In this document: positions 13,601 to 24,914 of the stretch, one piece after another
Layout: each line of letters begins with the position of its first letter
Numbering within the stretch: the stretch's first letter is position 1
Assembly: GCA_028023455.1 (NCBI GenBank)
Contig: JAQFVV010000316.1
Location: 250,001-314,000, forward strand
Source of the DNA: Epiperipatus broadwayi
Lineage: Eukaryota; Onychophora; Udeonychophora; Euonychophora; Peripatidae
Reading direction: 5' to 3'
DNA: 64,000 bases
Made by a program: the position numbers and the translations under genes
The notes under the pieces: generated by a model
Told to the model about the DNA's origin: nothing
What the model saw: the letters and a program-made list of their open reading frames with translations, nothing else
Database searches by the model: none

Positions 13601-14106
13601 CATCCAGCTACAGTAAAAATAATTAAGAAACAAATATCATAATCGATTCCTCACTTTTAAACTAACCAACTAACTTTTCTCATAAATTGACTAATAAAAA
13701 AAAAAGAATCAAAGATTATTAACCAACACATCACTATTAATTACCATAATCAATTTTAAAATATTTTATTATCACAATGTATTTATAATTCCATTATTTC
13801 TATTTTTATATGGCATGTTAATTACTGACTCTTCATTATGATCATTGAGAATGATGTGAAAAATTTAAATTAATTAATATTTTAAGTACAATATTAAATG
13901 TCCTGAACAATCATCATATTTTTCTTATTTATTATCTTATCTCAGATTATGCGCAACAATACCAGGTATATTCAATTATTATATGTGTGGCAAGGATGAT
14001 GAACAATGATTTAAGAAATGAGACTCTCACACTTTATTAATTTAAAAACAAAACATTAACATTTATTCACATGATCGCCATTTCTTATGCTTGCTCATAA
14101 CTGTTA

Positions 14107-14462
14107 TTAAACAGGCAAAACTCTCCATACAGTAGTGCCACTCAGTTCAAGCCAGAGTAATCCTAAGATCTAGGGCAGAGCTCTCAGATCCAAGGCTCCT
14201 CACTGACGAAGGCCATAGCCAGAAACTAGTCTGGGAATATTGGATGAGTAGGCACTAGATAGGGATTTTCCTAAGATCTAGGTGCAGTGCTCTCAGATCC
14301 AAGGCTCCTCACTGACGAAGGCCATAAGCCAGAAACTAGTCTGGGAATATTGGATGAGTAGGCACTAGATAGGGATTTTATGCACAAGCCTTCTGGTATC
14401 CATTGATTATTCTGGCTTGCACTGTGTGGCACTACTGTATGGAGAGTTTTGCCTATTTATTA
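14107..14462. repeat. TTAA-flanked palindromic repeat with internal duplication
   Basis: Outer inverted arms of about 50 bp begin ACAGGCAAAACTC after TTAA at 14107-14110 and end GAGTTTTGCCTATTTA before TTAA at 14459-14462. Between them a ~108-bp segment, starting TCCTAAGATCTAGG, is duplicated in tandem (14161-14268 and 14269-14378) with only a few differences. Confidence 0.8.
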
Positions 14463-15489
14463 ACATTTATTACAGTAAGATTATACAAAATTTAAAAATA
14501 ATTTATACATCTCTTAGATTTAATAAACAATATTTAAAATATAACTAAAATAATTCATACTTCACTTTGAAATTATTTACAAATACGATTCAGTATATTC
14601 CAATACATTATCCCATTACCATTAAGATACTTCTAACTATTTTCGTATTAAAATATATCAACAAAAATATACAACTTGTATTTTCGTCAATCTACAAATA
14701 TTTCATAAATGTATTCTTTTATATTATAATTCCTTCACCTTTAACCTTCATGTAATACTATGGTCTAATTACAATTCTATAACTTATTTTTATTCCTTCA
14801 ATTTTATTATTTCATTATAAAATAAATATTTGATTATTTTAAATATTCATTAAGACATAGCATTTTATTCTATTACATAAAATAATAAGAATAAAATATC
14901 AGGTTTTCTTTCAATATTATATCTCTTATATTTCATACTCTCATTTTGTATTTTGATCTCATATCAAATAAAAATTCACAAAATATTTCTTTTTACCTTC
15001 TTTAATATTCTATTTGTTTTGTATTTCATCATTGTTGCAATAAATTAATTTACTTTATCACCATTTGAAAGTTAATCTATTACCATTACTTATATCTTCA
15101 TTTCTCTTATACAATGTTTACACCAGTGCAATTTTTCATGATAAAGTGTGGAATGGATATCTTATAAAATTATGGACTAAATGTAATATAAGGTTGCATA
15201 TTATATTGTGTCTACCTTAATTTTCTATCTTGGCTATTATGTCAAGTTCTTACAGATTTTAGAAAATGTCATTATCCATCATATCATAAATATTCTGTCT
15301 TACTCTATATTTTATCATATTTACCTTGAATAAACACATACATAAAACTACAAAATTTCCAATACATATACTTTCCCATATCATTATTTAAAATCTGACA
15401 CTCCATTTGAAATACATACATTGCATAAAATATAATTATTTCTCTAATAACATCTAAACTTAAACCACTAAACATCACATGATTACAAT
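14463..15489. other. Intron, very AT-rich, nothing recognised
   Basis: Long T- and A-rich low-complexity sequence without recognisable exon, domain or terminal repeat. Confidence 0.6.
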
Positions 15490-15887
15490 TTCTTATGCTT
15501 GCCCATAACTGTTAATAATAGTGGTGGCTACAGTGATTAAAGAACCAAAGACACCAAAATGTATGGTTACTGAACTGAGTTTAGATCTATATGACTATAT
15601 AAGTTAATGAGCTTGGATTAAAAATATTATTGTGTTTTGAATTTTAGACTCATAGTTTTGCAGTTAAGTAGAGATAAAAGGTGGCTGCTGGAGGGTTGCA
15701 TTAGATCCTAAGATCTAGGTGCAGTATTCTCAGATCCAAGGCTCCTCACTGATGAAAGCCACAAGCTAGAAACTAGCCTGGGGATATTGGATGAAATAGA
15801 GATTTTATGCACAAGCCTTCTGGCATCCATTGATTACTCTGGCTTGCACGAAGTGGCATTACTGTATGGAGAGTTTTGCCTTCTTAA
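15490..15887. repeat. Palindromic-family repeat, right-hand part
   Basis: Carries the TGGTTACTGAACTGAGTT core (about 15565-15590), the TCCTAAGATCTAGG block and the right arm ending GAGTTTTGCC followed by TTAA at 15884-15887. The left arm is missing; CTTATGCTTGCCCATAACTG, which precedes the left arm elsewhere, joins directly to the core. Confidence 0.75.
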
Positions 15888-16400
15888 CATCTAAACTTAT
15901 CATTAACATCTTATAATACTTTTAACATACCAAGAAGACTAAAAAACAAATAGTTTTATGATAGAATTTATCATAAATATAATAAATTATTTATCTTAAA
16001 CTTATAGAGATCAATCACACACATCATTATACGCTCATACTAATATTATAAGATATATTCAATCACTTATCACATATTTTCATTTAAATTCACATATTAT
16101 AAATATCAGACATTTATTTTACCTGATTCCATGCTTAAAATTAAATACCAATATCTTATATTTTATTAAAATATATTACCTTTGATAATAATATTTTATG
16201 ATTATCACTGTCTTGTGAATATCATCTCTTTTCCATTATAGAATTATAATCAAGAACATTTTTTTACACCAAAATTTTTTTTAAATACTTAAATCTATAA
16301 TAACATATGAAATAAATAATTTTAAGTACTAAATACTATCTTAATATTATAGTCCATTCAATTAAAATACTATAAACAAAAAATTTTCTTCAACTCCTTG
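15888..16400. other. Intron, AT-rich, nothing recognised
   Basis: No feature supported. Confidence 0.55.
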
Positions 16401-16872
16401 AAACTGAAATAAATTGAGATACTGGAAATCTCTTTGCGCTTGTTATAATGCTTGTCTGACAGTCAATCAGATGTGATGGCTGTACAAATGATGATCAAAC
16501 CGTAAACATATGACAAAGAATTTATGAGAAAAGGATGGCCAGCCTTTTCTCTACTTTTCTTTCTATATATCTAATCCAGTCAAAAGTATTTAGATTTGAA
16601 AGCGTGAAGTTTTTAAATATCTTCACAATTAACTCACTGAGTCTAAATTATAAACATACAGCGCAAAATCCTACGATTTACTATACAGTAGTTTTTTAAA
16701 TGATATAACTTGCAGTAAAGTATGTAAATAATATTTTAATTTGTGAAGCGCAGATAGTTAAAACTGAAATAAATTGAGATACTGGAAATCTCTTTGCGCT
16801 CATTATAATGCTTATCTGACAGCCAATCAGATGTTGTGATGGCTGTACGAATGAAGATCAAACTGTAAACAC
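16401..16872 (+). repeat. Pair of ~108-bp direct repeats 250 bp apart
   Basis: Units at 16401-16508 and 16761-16872 both begin AAACTGAAATAAATTGAGAT and share CTCTTTGCGCT and a CAATCAGATG motif. They are about 90% identical. A related GACAGCCAATCAGATG segment occurs at 37550-37567. This could be a tandem-like duplication or short terminal direct repeats of a small element; no flanking target duplication was recognised. Confidence 0.7.
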
Positions 16873-19467
16873 ACAACATTTCTATGGAAATATAGTTACC
16901 ATGACGACATCACAAACAACTTTTGCCTGAAAGAAAATAAATTTCTTTCCTCCTTTTCTTTCCCCTCCATGCTTTTCACCATTATTTAAAGCATAATTTG
17001 CAAATATAAATATAATCCAAATAAGTATTTATTGATGTTTCTAGCAGCATAAGTTCATACTTCCTTTTACGACATCTATACAATTAATTCACCATTTAAT
17101 AAAGATATTTTATTATATTTCTTTTTAAAAAACAATTCTATTGCATATTGCGAATGTCAAAGACATATACTTGTAGAATTAGAAAGTTCTAGAATTACTC
17201 CTCCAAATAATTCAATATTCAAAATACTTAATAAATTACAAATATCTAAATGATATTAAATAGTAATTATAAACTTTTACATAATAATTAATCTGCATCA
17301 TATTCTTCCTTCTCTTATGCAATTATCATCTTAATAATGTCATAAATAAATTCATATCTTTAAATATCAATAATCTTAATGAATATAAGTAATTATCTCT
17401 ATCATTACTAAAGACAAGATTTAGCAGAAAATGTTTTCTATCATAAAGCATATAAAAATTAATAAGAAATAAGTTTCTTATATCTCCTTTTCATTTAAGA
17501 AAGCAAAAATGGTTTAATAATATGCAGTTTCTCTTCTTGAAGTACATTTTATCCAAGTGAATGAAGTTTTGTTCCAACCATTATCAAAAGTTTATAGTTA
17601 GCATATGTAGAGTAACAATGAGGATAGTTTGCTTCTTATTCCATGATGAAATTAATTAACAAACTTCTTAAAATGAATTCCATGTTTTCAGAATTATTAT
17701 TATTAACTTTTAATACTAAAATAATAAAAAAAAATAAATAAATTTATACTTAAAATTTTTATGACAAGAAAATATGCTTTCCTCCTCAAATAATTTCTTG
17801 ATTATCTCCTCAAAATTGCCTGCTTACCTTCTAATTTATAGGTAAAATTTTAGAATATCTGATTGGTTAATTACTTTCAGACATCTAGCTAAAATGAATA
17901 TTAATTACTATCTATAAAAGTAATATTATTAAATCAATATTCCTTAATTTTAATAACACAAAATTTAAATTATCTTTTAATAAGAAAATAATCTTTATTT
18001 ATAATCAAATTTTAACACCTAAGTTTTATAAATTACATTATTATTCTAATTATAAATTTTATGAACTTTTATGAAATTTAAAAAACAACATTTATTATTG
18101 ATATAATTAACAAATTGACTACTACTATACCAAGAAGTAAATTTCTTTATTATTAAATAAATGTGTGCACATCTATTAACACACACCTCACTCCCCATTT
18201 ACAATTAAGTAGCAATTTTTAAATTTATTATTAATAATTATAAGAAATATTAATTTTAATTATTATAATTACTGATCAAAATACTTTACATTATTTTAAC
18301 TATTATTTACTTTTTATTTTAAAAATACATATTAAATTTATAGCTCAAAACTATAACTTATATAAATTATAACTATCTAAAAAAAGTAAACTCAAATTTA
18401 GCACTAAAGAAACAATCAATTAAAATTCTTCTATAAATTAAATGTTTTTTATCGGACATTACATGAAATCTAATTTTTTTACTAAAATTGACCATAATCA
18501 ACAACCATATAATGATGTACCAAATAGAAAGGCTACAATATAGATGTCAAATATTTTTCAAGCTTTTCCATGTACAGGGGCAGTAGAAAATCATTGATGT
18601 GGAAAATCGTCAGAAGTTGGCTAGTCCTAAAAATTCTAGTAATGTCCAAGATTATTCAAAGAATCAATAGCAATCAATCCGATTAATTATTTTCTATATG
18701 GCTATAGCAATAGAATTCCAAAAAGACAAATCTAATTATAACTTTATGGGATTAATATATAGCACTGAATGTCAACTAAAAGAATGAAAATAAATGAATA
18801 AGAATACAAATATTGTATATTTCTAGGTTTTACAAAAACCCAATTATTTTCACTTATAGAATTAGAACATGACTGCTCCACTTGGTTTTGTCTTTCCATT
18901 GGTTAATTTGAAATGTAACAAAATCAATTTGCACTAAAATCACTCAAATTTGAAATCCAGACAATGCTTCTCTAAAACAATATAAAAAGTGTAATACTGA
19001 AATATTGGCAAACAATCCTGGATAAAAAGCAGAACCAAATAATGATCAGGATTTTTTTCTTCACATAAATGGTTTTTCTACTTCTTTTATACATAGTAAA
19101 AACACATACCTTTTACTCATAGACATAACTGTTAAGAGATACATATAAGAGTATGTAATGAAAGTGTTTTCATGAATAAGTTATTCCCAATCTTAAATGA
19201 ACAATTACCTGAGACTAATGTAGTTTTAGAGAATTAAAAAGTATTAAACATGGTTTTTATTACTAGGCAAATGCAATGAAAAAAAAAGTACTGTAAGCAA
19301 AGGCAGTCTTTAATGTCTATATAAATTTAATAGACCATAGATAAGGTGGATTTCCACTTTATTGTTAAAAGATTGCCTCGACAACAGATTGAGATTGTTT
19401 ATTGATATTGTTTAAGTGTTGATTATTTTCATGCAGTTATATATATATATCAGGGCAAATTCCTAAT
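16873..19467. other. Intron, AT-rich, nothing recognised
   Basis: No exon, domain or clear repeat end seen in 2.6 kb. Confidence 0.55.
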
Positions 19468-21698
19468 GTCCACTCCATACGTTCTTGTCGTTGCAGCTGT
19501 TATTACTATATGTTTATTCATATAGTATACGAACATGGATGGGCTGCTCACCAACACGCATTAGCCAGCGTGGTGAGTTTATTGGCTTTTTACCTCTGAG
19601 TTTAAGATCAAGAAACACCATGGTCTTTCTTCTCAGTGCCTGATAAGGCAGAATGAATGTTTGTGTAAATGATAAAATTTTTTCCCAATTATACAATTAT
19701 GACAGACAAAAATAAAGCATGGCCCTTAATCCCAGGAGGCTGTAAAGTCACCAACCAAGGCAGCGGTTGGTGGCCGAAGGCGGAGGGTGCTAAGAATATC
19801 CTGGAGGCGGACCCAGGCTGCCATTTGATGATGACTTTTTATTTAGGTACTTACAACTGCAGATCGCTTTCAAGTGAAGGAAGATTGCAAGAATTAGAAG
19901 AAGAACTCTCTTATATTAAATGGGATATTATTGGACTTTGTGAAGTTAGAAGAAAAGGTGAAGAGACAATTGATTTAAAAAGTGGACATATGCTCTATTA
20001 TAAAGGCACAAATATTGGAAATACAAGTGGAGGAGGATTCATTATAAATAAAAAGTGGAAGAACAATATTGTGGAGATTGATGGTGTATCAGACAGAGTG
20101 GCAAGATTAGTTATACAACTTAATAGCAGATATCAAATGCAGATAATTCAGGTTTATGCCCCAACAAGTTCTCACAGTGATGAAGTAGTAGACGATTTTT
20201 ATATGGATATACAAAAGGCTTTTGATCAGAGTAAACAACATTTTAAAATTGTTATGGGAGATTTTAATGCTAGAATTGGTAAACAAATGAAAGATGAAAG
20301 TGTTGTAGGTAATTTTGGTTATGGTAATAGAAATGAGAGAGGACATAGACTTGTGGAGTTTGCAGAGAAGGAATAACTTTATATTATGAATTCTTTTTTT
20401 GAGAAAAATGTTAGAAGGAAATGGACATGGAAGCATCCAAATGAAGGTACAGCAGAATTGGATTATATTTTGACTAACAGGAAATACATATTTCAAGATT
20501 GTAATGTTCTTAATAAATTTAACACAGGAAGTGATCATCGATTAGTAAGGGGTAAGATACATGTTAATGTAAAACTAGAGAGACAAAATTATTAAGAAAA
20601 ACTATATTTACAGTTGATATTCCTAATCTTCAGAAACATTCTAATGAATTTAAATTAGAACTTACAAATCGGTTTCAAGTATTAGTAGATTTTGAACATG
20701 ATTCAGATTTGAATGAAATTAATATGAAAATAACTGATACACTTTTAAAAACTGCAACAAAGATAGCTGGTAGATAAAAGCAGCAATTGACTAATAAAAT
20801 TTCTACTGAGACTAGAGAACTTATGAAGAAAAGAAGGAATATGAAGATATGCAAGAATGATGCATTAAAAAGAATTGAATATCTCGAATTTTGTAAAATG
20901 GTGCGGAAAAGAGTTGAAAATGATATAAGAAAGTATAACTGTGAACTAGCAAGAAAAGCTGTAGAAGAAAATAAAAGTCTTAAGAATGTAAAACAACATT
21001 TTGGTATTGGTAGGAAATTTATATCTGCAATAAGGAAAAAAGATGGAATTATTACTAAAAAGAGGGATGACATTATGAAATTGGTAGAAGATTTTTATCA
21101 AGAATTATATAGTAATAAAGAACAAGTACCTCCTATATCTATTACATCTTCCGAATTGCCCAGAATTTTAAATGAAGAAGTGAGAAATGCAATTAAATGT
21201 ATGAAAAAAGGAAAGGCTCCAGGTAATGATGGAATTATAATTGATATATTAAAAGAAGTAGGTGAAGAAACAGAAAAAATATTAGCAAAGTTATATACCA
21301 AATGTCTAAATGATAAAGATGTACCGGATGATTGGAAGAATGCAGTAATAATATTAATATTTAAAAAAAGGTGATAAAGAAGATATTAGAAATTACAGAC
21401 CTATCAGCCTTTTATCAGTTTTATATAAAATTTTTACCAAGATAATTACAACTCGTCTACAGAGAACTTTGGATTTCCACCAACCAAGAGAACAAGCTGG
21501 ATTTAAAAGGGGTTTTAGTACAGTAGATCATATTCAAGTATTGAGAGAAGTTATAGAAAGGACAAATGAATATGAGTTGTCATTATGTTTTGGATTTGTA
21601 GATTATGAAAAGGCATTTGATTCTATAAACATTTCTTCAGTGATTAAAGCATTGGATCATCAAGGTATAGATCCAGGATATTGTCATATTTTAAAGAA

Positions 21699-21742
21699 TA
21701 TTTATAAAAATGCAACAGCATATTTATAAAAATGCAACAGCA
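21699..21742 (+). repeat. 22-bp tandem duplication inside LINE copy A
   Basis: The unit TATTTATAAAAATGCAACAG plus CA occurs twice in a row (21699-21720, 21721-21742), with no differences. The second LINE copy has it once. It shifts the RT frame by one base. Confidence 0.95.
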
Positions 21743-21885
21743 ACAATTAGATTACATAATGATACTGGGAAAGTCAACATTGAGCAAGGTGTAAGACAAG
21801 GTGACTCCATATCTCCAAAACTTTTTACAGCAATGCTGCAAGAAGTATTTTGTGGATTAAAATGGGAAACTAAAGGAGTGAAAGT

Positions 21886-21983
21886 AAATGGAGATTATTT
21901 AAGTCATTTAGATTTCGCAGATGATGTAGTTGTTAAATGGAGATTATTTAAGTCATTTAGATTTCGCAGATGATGTAGTTGTT
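21886..21983 (+). repeat. 49-bp tandem duplication over the FADD motif
   Basis: Two identical 49-bp units (21886-21934, 21935-21983) duplicate the GDYLSHLDFADDVVV coding segment. The second LINE copy has one unit. 49 is not a multiple of three, so the frame is broken. Confidence 0.95.
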
Positions 21984-22240
21984 TTTGCAAATAATGCTTC
22001 CGAGCTGCAGGAAATGTTGCAGGAGTTATCAGATGAAAGTAGGAAAGTAGGACTAAAGATAAATGTTAAAAAGACTAAAGTAATGTTTAATCGATTTGCT
22101 CAAAATATGAAAATAAAGATTGATTATGATGAATTAGAAGAAGTTAAGAGTTACAAATACCTTGGTCAGATTATTAATACAGATGGAAACATAATAGAGG
22201 AAATTAATCATAGAATTAAACTTGGTTGGAGTGCTTTTGG

Positions 22241-22254
22241 AGATCGGAAGAGCG
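22241..22254 (+). other. 14-base match to an Illumina adapter
   Basis: AGATCGGAAGAGCG equals the start of the common TruSeq adapter as I know it. The other LINE copy reads TAGAAATAACATAATAC here, encoding GRNNIIL. The segment is GC-richer than its surroundings and breaks the frame. See the findings. Confidence 0.7.
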
Positions 22255-22794
22255 ATCGTAAAAGGAAATATGCCTATGTGTTTGAAAAGAAAGGTTTTTA
22301 ACAAATGTGTTTTACCAGTTCTTACTTATGGATCTGAGACTTGGACACTTAATAGAAGATCAATACAGAGACTTCAGACCACTCAAAGAAGTATGGAGAG
22401 ATGTATGTTGGGAGTAACAAGAAGAGATCGAAAACGCAATGTATGGGTAAGAGAACAAACAGGTGTTACTGACCTCATTGAAAAAATTAAAAGATTGAAG
22501 TGGAGTTGGGCTGGACATATTGCTAGAAGAGATGATAATAGATGGACAATTGAAATTTTAAACTGGATTCCAAGAGATTGTAAAAGACCCAGAAGGAGAC
22601 CACATATAAGATGGATGGATGAAATAAGAAAATGTGTAGGGGTGATGTGGAGAAGAGAAGCTAAAGATCGGAGAAGATGGATTAAACTTGGAGAGTCCTT
22701 CATCCTGCAGTGGATTGATAATGGTTGATAATGATGATGATATATATACTGCATTTATTGATATGATCAAAGTATTTATTTGATTCAATGAATA

Positions 22795-23115
22795 TAATAG
22801 ATTTATGACAATGCTTTGAGTGGTCTGAAGTCTCTGTATTGCTCTTCTATTAAATGTCCAAGTCTCACATCCATAAGTAAGAACTGGCAAGACACATTTA
22901 TTAAAAACCTTCCTTTTCAAACACATAGGCATATTTCCTTTTAGTATCATGTTATTTCTACCAAAAGCATTTTCAACCACGTTTAAATATATGATTAATT
23001 TCATCCATTTTGTTTCCATCCATATTACTAATCTGACCAAGGTATTTGTAGCTGTTAACTTCTTCTAACTCATCATAATCAATCTACTTTATTTTCATAT
23101 TTTGAGAAAATCCAC
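22795..23115 (-). mobile_element. RTE LINE fragment, minus strand
   Basis: On the minus strand it encodes the segment from DYDELEEV through LGQI, MCLKRKVFNKC and LPVLTYGCETW to RLQTTQ, then stops. It is well preserved, so recent, but short at both ends. It lies about 60 bp past copy A, tail to tail with it. Confidence 0.85.
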
Positions 23116-23399
23116 TGAACATTATTACTTATCAGCCAGTTAATGAAAGAAAATACTTCAATGATTTTTTTTACCTTGAATGGTTATTAAAGCGAACATG
23201 AAAATAATAAGTACTGTAAATTCTAAAAATATGAATGCAAGATCATAAAAATAATTGGTATATTCTTCACATTTCTGAATATGAAGTAATTGAATGTACA
23301 TTGTAAAGACATCTCTTCAATGGAAAAGGTGGGTAAAATGAACGAGTGATAATGATTTCCTAATAAAAATATTTTACGGTGCATAGTTTTATTTTAGAA

Positions 23400-23575
23400 C
23401 TCTGAAGAAGTGCAATATTAAGAATTTTAATTAAAAAGATATGTTTGAGGAAAAAGTAAAATGGATAGCTACAGTTAGACAAGATGCAGAAGACTTTCAA
23501 AAAGTAAAGTTTGCTACAGAATAAGTTAAGAGATTGCATACCAAATATCAGATCAACAGATTATAGGACTGCATA
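23400..23575 (+). mobile_element. Short remnant of another LINE lineage
   Basis: Reads roughly KWIATVRQDAEDFQKVKF, similar to the 3' coding end at 61600-61700 (TRQDVEVL..ETFSAEVKRQF). A very decayed end of a different endonuclease-RT family. Confidence 0.45.
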
Positions 23576-24179
23576 ATGTAATATATGGAAACAATTTGTA
23601 GTTCACAGATTGGTTTGAATAATCACCATCAACCCAAATCTCATTTTAATTTTTTATTCATTCTTTTTCTTTTTCTAGACTTAAAATAATTACATTCATT
23701 ACGAGAAATTGCTAATGATGGTAACGATCTAAAAATTCTTGAGAAATAATAAATTTGCTGAACATTAAATTTATATATAAGCATAATCAAATCTTTATCA
23801 TTTTTTCCACATTATTGTTAGTATTTATATTTGAAATAATATAACACTTTAAAACTGAAACCATTAAAATTGTGACATTTCAATATACAGATGCACAGTC
23901 AAAATAACATTGCATAGGTTTTCACCTTTCCTTAAAAAATCAGTTAATTATGTAATAACAAGGTGACTTCATACTCCTATATCTCAGTGATAAAAAAAAC
24001 TTTTTAAAGTTTACGCATAACTGTAAATATTGAAATCCTAGAATAAACTGTGTAGTTCCCAACTACCAGGTGTTATTCTTGATTATAGTAGCCTGATGCT
24101 TAGCTAACTTCATGCACAAAACTTACTTAACATTATCAATTCATAAATAGAATGAAGGTATCTCAACATTTAATCCAAA
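23576..24179. other. Intron, nothing recognised
   Basis: AT-rich, no feature supported. Confidence 0.5.
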
Positions 24180-24850
24180 TTCTCTAATTCAGAGATTCAT
24201 TTCTCTACATCTCTTCAACTAACTTCATTATCATCCATCTCATATATAATCTCTTCTTTTAGTGTCTCTTACAATACAATCTAGAATTTCAATTATCCAT
24301 CAATTATCAACACTTTTAAAAGCATGTTTAACCCAATTCTATTTCAATTTACTAATATTTAACATTGATATTAGTAAAATTTGTTTCTTTCATTTGTGTA
24401 TTATATTTGCTATATCCCCTGTTATTTCACATCTTAATATGTGATCTGATTGCTCATGTCTTAAATTGTCAAATTTAATTCAAAAGTAAGCATTGGTAAA
24501 CATATTTATTGAAAACATTCTTCTTCAAGCACAAAGATGTTCTATTAAAAGCAAGCTATCCTAATGAAGAGATATGATTACTTTCATACATTCTATGTAT
24601 CTATTTTCAAACATTACTAATCTACTGTGGGATAAAGGTCTTTCCAAGTTTAATCTAGTTTATTTAATTGCGTCTCTTCTCTACATCTTTCTTGTAAATT
24701 TCATCATCATCAATTTTACATGATTTCTACAATCTCTTGGGATATAGTTCAGGACTTCAGTTGCCCATCTATTATCATCTCTTCTAGAAGCATGTAGCCA
24801 AATAATTCCATTTCAATTTCTTAATATTTTGTCATCAGTAATATCTTTTT
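24180..24850 (-). mobile_element. Two RTE LINE 3' fragments, minus strand
   Basis: Pieces at about 24180-24345 and 24610-24850 are reverse complements of the C-terminal GHIARRDD/RWTIEILNWIP block and the final GESF region. Both are strongly decayed. Confidence 0.65.
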
Positions 24851-24914
24851 ATATTAACTGAAAGGAGACTCCTTGATTCCTCTTGGAGGTCTTAAAGGAA
24901 CAGAGCAGGCCTAT

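Larger units (their letters stand above)
19669..22728 (+). pseudogene. RTE endonuclease-reverse transcriptase, frame-broken
   Basis: Single LINE polyprotein. The first ATG of the open frame is at 19669, with a second Met at residue 10. The endonuclease spans about 19849-20580 with TYNCRS, GLCEVRR, QVYAPTS, VMGDFNARIG, LDYILTN and GSDHRLV. The reverse transcriptase spans about 21200-22200 with [28 protein letters not shown] (motif A), GVRQGDSISPKLF (B), LDFADDVVVFA (C, catalytic DD) and YKYLGQII. A C-terminal block has LPVLTYGSETW and KWSWAGHIARRDD. Breaks: an in-frame stop at 20374, a frameshift near 20590, a stop at 20775, a frameshift near 21370, tandem duplications of 22 and 49 bp in the RT, and a replaced segment at 22241-22258. 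It would nick target DNA and copy its own RNA if intact. Confidence 0.9.
19468..22735 (+). mobile_element. RTE-clade LINE, near full length (copy A)
   Basis: About 3.27 kb, the usual size for RTE elements. The 5' boundary is inferred from the second copy: similarity to 24915 onward starts at the TGTCCACTC segment. It has a ~200-bp 5' leader, one long apurinic-endonuclease/reverse-transcriptase reading frame and a 3' end of (GAT)n at 22726-22740, typical of the clade. It lies in the 34-kb RARS2 intron, antisense to RARS2. No target duplication could be fixed. It is the best-preserved LINE in the window, but not active because its frame is broken. Confidence 0.9.

Noticed and set aside
20107-20538. 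143-codon minus-strand frame over LINE copy A
   Set aside because: Antisense shadow of the LINE endonuclease domain.
22383-22754. 123-codon minus-strand frame over LINE copy A
   Set aside because: Antisense shadow of the LINE C-terminal coding region.
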